Origin: Xestospongia bergquistia
Taxonomy: Eukaryota; Porifera; Demospongiae; Haplosclerida; Petrosiidae
DNA: 64,000 nucleotides
NCBI GenBank assembly: GCA_963965975.1
Contig: OZ014411.1
Coordinates: 14,834,501-14,898,500, forward strand
Direction of reading: 5' to 3'
In this document: piece by piece, positions 57,201 through 64,000 of the stretch
Layout of the letters: the number at the start of each line of letters is the position of its first letter
Numbering within the stretch: position 1 is the first letter of the stretch
Made by a program: the position numbers and the translations under genes
The notes under the pieces: generated by a model
Told to the model about the DNA's origin: nothing
Database searches by the model: none
What the model saw: the letters and a program-made list of their open reading frames with translations, nothing else

Positions 57201-60200
57201 ATTTTAACTTCAAAACACATTCAGAGCCTCAAAAGAACCATTGACATCTGATATTTAATCTTCAGAACAAGCTTTATTGCACCTCTGATATTGTCCTCTT
57301 TCATCTTGAAAGAGACTCTACTAAAGAACTGAGGCTAGAATTCTGGCCTTTTCTAGACCTATGTTTGGTGGCTAGACGAAAGTAGAGGATATACTTTCTC
57401 ATTCAACTGTTAATTCACAGCACTGGCAGTAGGCCACCTCTGGTCACCCTATGAATAACTCTGAAACAACATCCAGGGAAACACAGTAATCGATCTCATG
57501 ATGAGTGGTCATTGATGGTTGTCACCACTACAAATATAAAGAAAGTTTCGTTATTACAGACTCCCTGTAGGCCTGTGGTATAATCTTGAGGTTCTTAAAT
57601 AAAGACTTAAGGCAGTTAAACGTAGTTGGAATTGATAGTGTGCACTAAGATGTGGTAAAAATCATCAGTATCACCATGATGGTCACATCTTTGGACTGAC
57701 AACAGCTGGGAAGACAGAACAGGCAGTGCAGCCGGTGTTTAGCAAGAACCATAAAAGCCACTGTGAACCAGATCATGAGATCTAACTGACCCTGCAGTCA
57801 TGAGCGAGAAAACTCAGCAACAAACTGTGCTGTACATAGTAGAAATAGTAGAAGGCAAACCACTAGAGTCATCCATTTTATTAAGAACATATTAAATATA
57901 CATAGAGCTATTACAGCCGAAATAGCAAACATGAATATGAATATATATAACACAGTGCACATTGTGTATGGATTTGTTGTATATATATTAGTATAATATT
58001 ATGAAACATCATAATGCAGTAGAGTATATAGTGGATATAGTAAATTTGTAACATACTTGATGTTAATGTTGTACTATATAGTCATTGTGACCTCTAATAA
58101 TTACTTTCACTAGGATCAGATGACAGCTCTACATTGGGCCTCAAGAAATGGTCACTCTGAGATAGTCCAGTTACTCTTACATTACCATGCAGATCCTAAT
58201 GTTTGTAACAAGGTCAATCAATTGATGACTTCTCTTATTGATAATCTACTTTAACACAGGATGGTAATACTGCATTACATATTGCCTGCAAAGAAGGTCA
58301 TACAAATATTATACAATCCTTGCTATCTCAAGGAGCAGACATTTCTATAAAGAATAATCAGAGTAAGACTTCATTAGATGAATGTTGTGATACAAACACT
58401 GGTGAACTTGCTAGTCTTTTCAATGAGTACAATCCAAAACGAGGTGAGGTATTGAACAACAACTATGTAGCACTCCTACTTGTTTGATTTGTTATTATTT
58501 AGTTTTGGAAGATGTGTCTAAATGGAATATTGAATACCTCAATGAAGAACAGGTTTTTGAGAAACAAGAGTATGGAGTCAAGTTTGTCATTCCACCATCA
58601 TCAGTGGAAGTAGGGCAAGAAGTCAAAACTGAAGTTAATGTAGTTGCACCAGAGGAGTCAGAGATCATCCTCCCTCCTGATGTTGAGGTTGTTAGCTGTT
58701 TCTACAAGATTGAAACGACAGGAAAATTCTCTAGACCTATTGAGCTCCATCTCCAACACAATGTTGAGCTCAAATCACAAGAGGAATGTCAACAACTTGC
58801 TTTTATAACAGCTAAAGGACCACCACCTTATAAGTTTGAACTTACGCCAATTGATATCGATCAAGAGTTCAAACCTAATGACAATTGTGGTGTTTTAAAA
58901 GTTTCAGAATTTTCTGTGTTTGGTGCTGTTATGCGAAAGGTAAAAGCTGTTCTCTGTCTGCAACCATCTTTCAGCTATACTTTGACGGTATTCTTTAAGC
59001 ATATCTTAAAATCTAGTTGGATAATCCAGGTAGTGATCACGAAGAACCTTGGACCTTTTCTTAAGGTAGTCACTTAAGTAATGCAAAATTTCAAAATGCT
59101 TGTTTAAACTGTGTTAACACTATTCTCATTCTATAATATTGCACACTGTTCTTTCTGTTCTAGAGGGTGAATACAGAGAAAGTTTTTGAAAATTGGAATA
59201 AGTTACAACCCATTTCCTTCCACTTTGACCCAATGGTCAACAAAGTGACATCTTCATTTGCTAATGACCGATATGACATCAAACCACTCAAAAAGCCCAA
59301 TCAAGTAAAATTTTAAACTGTTTTTATATAGCCCTATTCCTTTTTTGACAAGGTTACAAAGGAAAATATTGATAAAAGTCATCCTGATACTGTTCTACTT
59401 TACTTAAAGTTTGAGGCCACACTTAAAGCTGATAAGGAGGAACTTGTGGATTTAGAACTCATATTTAAAGGATTGAGAGATGAAGAAAGTTTAATTATTA
59501 GTAGTTATGAATTAAAATCAATACAAGGTATGATATATAAAGAGATTTATTTGTACTGATTTTAGTTTTGCTATCATATAGACAAAATTATTGAGTCCAC
59601 TTGTCCTTCAGTCACTAAACAAGTAGAGGTCTTATCTCGAAAAGAAATTCCTAATGTTTTATTAGGTCTGTTGACAAATTTTTTACTGATTATGATACAA
59701 TTCTCCTTACCTCATTAGGTAAAGAGCCTAAGAAAAAACACCTAATGACACTACTTCACCCAATAAAGAATAAGTGGAATATTATCGGTGAACAACTTGA
59801 AGTGTATTATGGTGTTATAAAGTCTGCTGAATACAATGTAGCATATGACAATACCACAAAACTCTCAGAAGTCCTTCAAGTTTGGAAAGACAAGAAAACT
59901 TGTGAAGTGTCTTGGAAAATGATCATTACTGTTGTAGATGAACCTCCACTTGAAGACAAGAAAGTAGCTGATGAGATGTGTGAATTTTTAGCAAGATCAG
60001 ACATCAGGAGTGAATATCTCTCTTTTAATCAACCTGGTAAAATTAAATTATAATTGAAAAAATAATCCTATGATTGTTTTGAAATATCTAATTTTACTAT
60101 AATATTATTAGCAGCTATGTCTATAAAAAAGTATACCTATAGAATGGTAAAAGAATCGGCAGAGAAGTAAGCTGGTGAGAAGATTCACCAGACATACTCA

Positions 60201-61061
60201 TTATCTTAGCACTTGTTATGGTTAAGGTTAATAAACTTCCTTAGTTGTCACATGCATTGGGATTTTAAACATAGACATTTTCAATTGTTATGTATAACTA
60301 TTTTAAGACCAAATAAAGCTAGTGGAGATAATTATATGTAGACACCTTATTGTTTATAACAACAACAGAACCATTGGTCGAGCTAGCTCAGGCAGTCAAA
60401 ATAATATTTAGCAATTCTTGTGTCACTACATAGGTCAATCAATTACCACTTTTAATTCTCCACCATCAGTTCAACAAAAAGTTACTGAGATAAAAGGTAT
60501 AACTCTGTAGTTATAATATTGAGTAAGACTCTTAGCATATTTATTACTGTAGATGCTATTGATTGTGCTACAGCTTTACCTCCAATGGTGCCCACTGAGA
60601 TGACAGGAGGTATATTAATCATTATTATATCCAGGTCATAAACATAAGTTCCATGCATTTCAGATGATGATAAGAATCCTGTAGTCACTTCTGCCAGTAA
60701 ATGTTTGTATTTATAATTCAAATGAAAATGGAATATAAAATTGTGTGTCTTAAATTTGTCCTTTAAATGCTATATTGAACTGATTTTTCCATATTAAGCT
60801 TTATAGAATTGGTTTCTGAAGTGTCTATTTGGTAATAACAGTTTGATATACAAACATATATGCTATCACTTAAGTGTTAAATTGAGATTCCAATTGAGTT
60901 ATGATTCTAATTGTTCAAGTTTTGTTTGTATCGATATATGGATGACTTATCTTTTTTCTCATACTTATTTCTCATTAGGAAAGGATGATAACTGGTCTGT
61001 ATTGGTGTTTGGATCCATTTATATAGTTATTTTAGCCTATATTATATACAAATATCGATAG
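42244..61061 (+). CDS. Ankyrin-ZU5-Death protein with tail anchor; contains one-codon microexon array
   Basis: Paralogue of the gene at 25036. Exons: 42244-42336 (capping ankyrin, NDSLINSVEKGDLSGVEYAL), 42673-42771, [microexon array], 53102-53200, 55031-55129, [two microexons], 56091-56189, 58114-58212, 58260-58443, ZU5 58503-59065 ([20 protein letters not shown]), 59164-59304, 59353-59527, 59582-59665, Death-like 59719-60036 (WNIIGEQLEVYYGVIKSAEY), 60434-60496, 60553-60609, 60664-60696, and 60979-61061 (WSVLVFGSIYIVILAYIIY then KYR stop). About 762 aa without microexons. The vinculin tail of the first gene is absent. The first exon is unresolved: the bases before 42244 are AA, not AG, so the start may use the AG at 42251, or this exon may have lost its acceptor. 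Confidence 0.88.
42835..52760 (+). repeat. Tandem array of 71 intron-like units, each with AG-NNN-GT (one-codon microexons)
   Basis: Units average about 139 bp: GTAAGTGTGATATAATGTAA-like start, TTTCTAAGT, a T-rich middle, TGCTGTAATAACTTGTCATC, TGTCCTTTACAATATAATAG end, then three bases and the next GT. First-base positions: 42970 TCG, 43087 CGT, 43221 GAT, 43360 GAG, 43490 ATG, 43626 TTT, 43763 CAT, 43887 GAG, 44030 TTT, 44168 GAG, 44309 GCT, 44438 GAG, 44561 TGG, 44691 TTT, 44834 GAG, 44974 AGG, 45115 ATG, 45240 TCA, 45387 CGA, 45527 GTG, 45661 CCA, 45811 CCA, 45947 CCG, 46084 GAG, 46215 TTT, 46349 GAG, 46483 CAA, 46614 CTT, 46754 TTT, 46895 TTT, 47037 GGA, 47168 ATT, 47315 GGG, 47458 GAG, 47590 GTG, 47731 ATT, 47865 CGG, 48002 GCG, 48141 ATT, 48269 TCG, 48415 TCA, 48558 GAA, 48700 GCT, 48834 GCA, 48979 TCA, 49292 CGG, 49436 CCA, 49578 CGC, 49720 ACA, 49853 ACG, 49987 CAA, 50125 GAG, 50256 GCT, 50394 TTT, 50526 GAT, 50661 CGG, 50801 GCG, 50936 GTG, 51077 ACG, 51231 AAG, 51351 GAA, 51482 TTT, 51631 TCA, 51774 TCG, 51917 CGG, 52061 CGG, 52201 TGG, 52336 CGG, 52494 AGC, 52609 GAG, 52751 CCA. 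No stop triplet occurs. Confidence 0.93.
49004..49205. mobile_element. 200-bp MITE inserted in the microexon array
   Basis: The left end TACCGTAGATCGGGAAACTT and the reverse complement of the right end TACCATAAATCGGGAAAGTT form inverted ends matching at most of 22 positions. The element splits one array unit between the triplets at 48979 and 49292, whose spacing is 313 instead of about 139. It has TA-type borders and no ORF. It must be younger than the array unit it interrupts. Confidence 0.8.
52761..53101 (+). other. 3' remainder of the array-bearing intron
   Basis: Non-repeated intron sequence between the last microexon unit and ankyrin exon 53102. It matches 55850-56080 in the paralogous intron (AGTGTGGTTGATGTTACTCA against AGAGTGGTTGATGTTACTCA; CAGTGTTAGTTTA(A/G)AAAA), showing that the two introns are duplicates. 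Confidence 0.75.
53201..55030 (+). other. Intron between ankyrin exons 53102 and 55031
   Basis: 1.8 kb, AT-rich. Overlapping reading frames occur on both strands at 54120-54492 (Arg/Thr/Ser-rich and hydrophobic), with no recognisable family and no splice context. No repeat structure was recognised. Confidence 0.5.
55380..55690 (+). repeat. Two microexon units in the paralogous intron (unexpanded state)
   Basis: Sequence homologous to the 42.8-52.8 kb array units occurs here only about twice: ...TTACAATGTTATAG AAG GTAAGTATGA at 55493-55495 and ...TTTACAATATAACAG GAG GTAAAGG at 55631-55633. Acceptor, 3-nt exon and donor have the same layout. The flanking ankyrin exons (55031 and 56091) are the duplicates of 42673 and 53102, so this intron shows the array before expansion, or after contraction. 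Confidence 0.85.
56190..58113 (+). other. Intron between ankyrin exons 56091 and 58114
   Basis: 1.9 kb without recognised genes. It contains one strong hairpin-forming inverted repeat (56833-56929). The rest is unremarkable. Confidence 0.5.
56833..56929. repeat. Perfect 19-bp inverted repeat, 97 bp overall
   Basis: AGCTATGATATAATTATAT at 56833-56851 is exactly inverted at 56911-56929, with further CAGAAA/TTTCTG pairing just inside. It could be a tiny MITE or a stem-loop in the intron. Confidence 0.75.
60037..60433 (+). other. Intron after the Death-like exon of gene 2
   Basis: No coding sequence. In the first paralogue the corresponding intron is only 50 bp, so this one has been lengthened. 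Nothing recognisable was found within it. Confidence 0.5.
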
Positions 61062-62532
61062 AGAGTGGACTTACTTTTACACTTTATTTTATTTTAATAA
61101 AATCATAAATTGAAATAAAACTACAAATGTATCCTATGTACATGGCAACTATGAAGAAGTATAGTAATTTAATGATAATAGTGCAAACTTAATTTAGTAA
61201 CTAAAATATGCTTTGCTGTAACAGGATGTGCAAAAAACTGTGATCTTTACACCTCAATAATAACTTATGTAATATTTCTTTTGGCTCAAAAGCAAGGCAA
61301 GATGATCTTTCTCTTAGCAATAACTCTGGAACATCTTGTGATATGGATATGAATCACGATGCATATTCTTAAACTTGCATTATTTCAGATTCTTCTTGGC
61401 CATATGTAGTTTCCTTCAGCAGCATCACTATGCAGCTATGTACAATTGCATTTTTTATATATTAAAGATGCTTGCAGGCACAACTGATCATTGATGTTAT
61501 ATATCATTAAGTCACTGACGTTTTTCAAAACATTTAGCAATTCCTTTAGAAATTTCTTTGTCCATTCTGTTATCTCTCGAGCTCTTCCTAGTCTAAAACA
61601 TAGCAACTTACTAAGGCTAATTAATATACTGAAAAAGTTTATGATCAGTATGCAAATGATGCCTAGTATACTAACAACATTGTAAATAATGTGCAAATGT
61701 GGCACAAAAATACTATAATTAAAAGTTTGTGGTCTAAGTTAATAAGATACATACCACAAGTTGTTTAGTGATTTAGTGATTTACCTTGGGATTGTATATA
61801 CAATAACATTGACTCCACATTGATTACACATAAACAATCCCTTGTTAGTCTAAGTGTGACCTTAACATGTTTACCTGTAATTTGTCTTCTATAGATAGAT
61901 TGTTTTATAGTTTACTTATACTTCCAGCAATAGTTGGGCTATGCAGAAGCTCTTTACAGTACTTATTCCCTTTGAGATGGTAATATCTGGAGCACAAATA
62001 ACATGACAATATACAATAACAATATGTATCTGTAATATATACTTTACATGTAATTAACAAAATAGTAATATCAGGCCTGGAGATTCCACCCAGGCCTTCA
62101 GGCCATGGCTTGGGCAATAATTTGAGGACAACTATTTTTTTCATATAGCAATGAAATTCTTGAATTCAATGATCATGAATTGCTGCAATTTTAGCACTTC
62201 ATTTGCAATGCCCTGGGCAGCTCATTTAAGCTTTCTCCACCCCTGAATATATACTGACATTTGCTGGCAAACCATCATTCTCATAGTAGACAGAATTCAC
62301 CACACACGTATCATTCCATGGCAGCTAGGGGGAACATATTTGAATTTAGGGGCTACCAAGGAAGGGGTCTGGAGGGCACAGCCCCCTAGAAGCTGAGGAG
62401 TGTTTTAACAGCGTTTTTTTATAACAATCAGCTAAACAACAGAATTACTAACTATAAATAAAATGAAAATATAAGGCTACACTACAGTCTACAAGTTACA
62501 ATGTTAAACGCTGCTGTATTGTCATTTGGCCA
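61062..62532. other. Intergenic region between gene 2 and the lipase gene
   Basis: The 3' flank of gene 2 has ATTTTAATAAAATCATAAATTG about 30 bases after the stop, a possible polyadenylation region. A G-rich stretch at 62330-62400 (GGGGTCTGGAGGGCACAGCC) resembles part of the MITE at 31143-31615. The two genes converge here. Short opposing frames at 61436-61705 and 61905-62144 are unsupported. Confidence 0.5.
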
Positions 62533-64000
62533 TCATTGCAACTTTTTTAACTGGTCAATATAATGTTTTATGCCATGACCACCAGCACTTTGAAGAAAAT
62601 ACAGTTCCAATGGTTTATACAGACCAATCCATGAACCTAGTGTTGTAGCATGACCATTGGAAATACTATCACCATCAATAGTGATAACATATGAAGAGAT
62701 TGCATGAAAATAGTCTGAGAATTTCTTGTCACAAGTTGGTGGGCATCCATAAACATACATAGTCAGGTGTAATTTTTGATATTTCTTAGAGAGATGATAG
62801 GTTAGTATAGATGCCAAAGCACCTCCAAGACTATGTCCTGTTATAAAGAGCTTCTTTTTGCCAACATGTTGTTTAACATAATCTTTAATAGAAGTATAAA
62901 CAGCATTGGATGCATCAACAAAACCTCCATGGCAATATACTTGACTATTGTCGATTGCTTTTTTAATAAACCGTGCATTGGTCAAAATATTTTTGTCGGA
63001 ATAAATATTTGTACCTCTGAATACGACAACAAGAGTAGTACTATTAGAGGCTATAAAACCATTTGTGTCAGTGTGACTATCATATATCTGTTTTTTAGCC
63101 TCCAATTTGTATTTCTTTACATTTTGCTTGACTGTGTTGTATGGTTTGTAGGCTAACTTAGACAGATATGCAAATGTAAGTGCTTCTTGTACGTTATATC
63201 CTGGAATGAATTTCGGAATTGGTTTAGCAGGAGTGGCAGATACTGTTGCTTGAATTACATTAGAAGCAAATCCTACTTGTCGATAAGCCTTACTTATCCA
63301 ATCAAAGATGGGTCCCACATAGCTCACCATGGTTGTACCTGCCTTCTTTTCTTTAATGTAACTGAGTTTTGTTTTCTTGACATAACCAGGACCAACCCAT
63401 TGCCATCTCAGATAACCTTTTGGACCAAAAGAGATATCAGACCTAAAAAAATAAACATTATATCAACTGATTTTATTAAGAGTCTACGTATTTTCATTAC
63501 TTGTTTTTAAATTTAATTTGAACCTACATTTTTGGATAATATAATCCCAGCCATGCCCACCGTCCAGAGAGAGCTGACTTTGTATTAACAACCGGGTACA
63601 CATATGTGTAACTATAATCAAGTGTAATTGTAAGAGTGATTTTGCTTGGCTCTCTAGCACTTAGGGCCTGTGCCAATGTTGGTTTGTTCCCAAGATCAGG
63701 ATACAGAACTTTTGGCTCAAGTTGATCATCTAATTGTAGACCTGGTTTCTTGATATAATCAGGAAGACTATCTTGTTCCAATATAGGAAGAAGAAGCTGT
63801 TGTTCTTGCCAGTCAAACTGGGACCACAGCCTGTTCAGGTCTTCTTGAGAATACTGAACTGATCCGAATGATTTCTTGTTAGTATTCGAGGTTTTCACAG
63901 CCGTTTCCAGAGACAAAAGAAAGGCCTGTAGTTTAGGCTCAAGTGGAGGCATATAGTCGGCTTCTTCAGCAATTTTTGCTGCAGATTCATCATTTTCATA
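62533..64000 (-). CDS. Class-3 (fungal-type) lipase family protein, 5' end outside the window
   Basis: Alpha/beta hydrolase predicted to cleave ester bonds of acylglycerols or phospholipids. Two minus-strand exons: 63528 to beyond 64000 (open to the edge) and 62533-63442, joined in phase through an AT|G Met codon (donor GTAGGT, acceptor TTTTTTAG). The first exon gives SLPDYIKKPGLQLDDQ and LDYSYTYVYPVVNTKSALSG, a Trp-rich N-terminal region before the lipase. The second has the Lipase_3 core: TTLVVVFRGTN, then the nucleophile elbow ITGHSLGGALASILTYHL, then DGDSISNGHA with the likely acid, and GGHGIKHYI with the likely catalytic His. About 300 aa of lipase domain, no break seen. There is no signal peptide in the visible part. 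Confidence 0.9.

Noticed and set aside
61436-61705. Overlapping opposing frames between gene 2 and the lipase
   Set aside because: Both strands are open by chance in AT-rich DNA and neither shows a domain or splice structure.
62533-63442. Horizontal transfer of the lipase from fungi
   Set aside because: Class-3 lipases are widespread in eukaryotes including animals, and the gene has a normal spliced, AT-rich structure like its neighbours.

Overview
The window looks like nuclear DNA of an early-branching animal, most likely a demosponge of the Amphimedon type. The basis is the very AT-rich sequence, small GT-AG spliced exons, an animal-type NTHL1 gene, a family of ankyrin/ZU5/Death proteins, and hAT and LINE relics of the kind found in marine invertebrates. 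The species call is an inference; no search was run.

Region by region. (1) 1-23563: NTHL1, the endonuclease III-like DNA glycosylase, on the + strand. Exons 1-5 lie in the first 5.4 kb. The last exon, which carries the iron-sulfur cysteines, lies 18 kb downstream at 23440-23563. The 18-kb intron is packed with mostly minus-strand mobile-element debris: a LINE tail, a Ty3/Gypsy fossil, three hAT transposase remnants, at least four copies of a LINE-like C-terminal domain, a MITE, microsatellites, and pieces of two unidentified minus-strand genes. (2) 25036-40192: a + strand gene of about 36 coding exons (about 1,500 aa if all are used). It encodes about 18 ankyrin repeats, mostly one repeat per phase-0 exon, then a ZU5 domain, a Death-like domain, a vinculin/alpha-catenin-type tail domain, a linker encoded by tandemly duplicated exon pairs, and a C-terminal membrane anchor. 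(3) 42244-61061: a paralogue with seven ankyrin exons, ZU5, Death-like domain and tail anchor, but no vinculin tail. (4) 62533-64000: a class-3 lipase gene on the minus strand, running off the right edge.

The most unusual structure is inside the second ankyrin gene. The intron between two phase-0 ankyrin exons (42772-53101) holds a tandem array of 71 units of about 139 bp. Every unit ends in an acceptor AG, then has exactly three nucleotides, then a GT donor, usually GTAAGT. All 71 AGs and all 71 GTs are intact. The triplet between them is highly variable, GC-rich against its AT-rich surroundings, and never a stop codon. It reads as an array of one-codon microexons that could each add one residue between two ankyrin repeats without changing frame. 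The paralogous intron 2.4 kb further on (55130-56090) carries just two such units, giving a built-in unexpanded comparison.

The two ankyrin genes share exon sizes (184, 563, 318 and 63 bp) and a nearly identical 59-bp intron, so they are tandem duplicates, possibly with recent gene conversion. By domain content they are candidate tail-anchored, cytosol-facing scaffolds that could link membranes to death-fold signalling, and in the first gene to actin-associated machinery.
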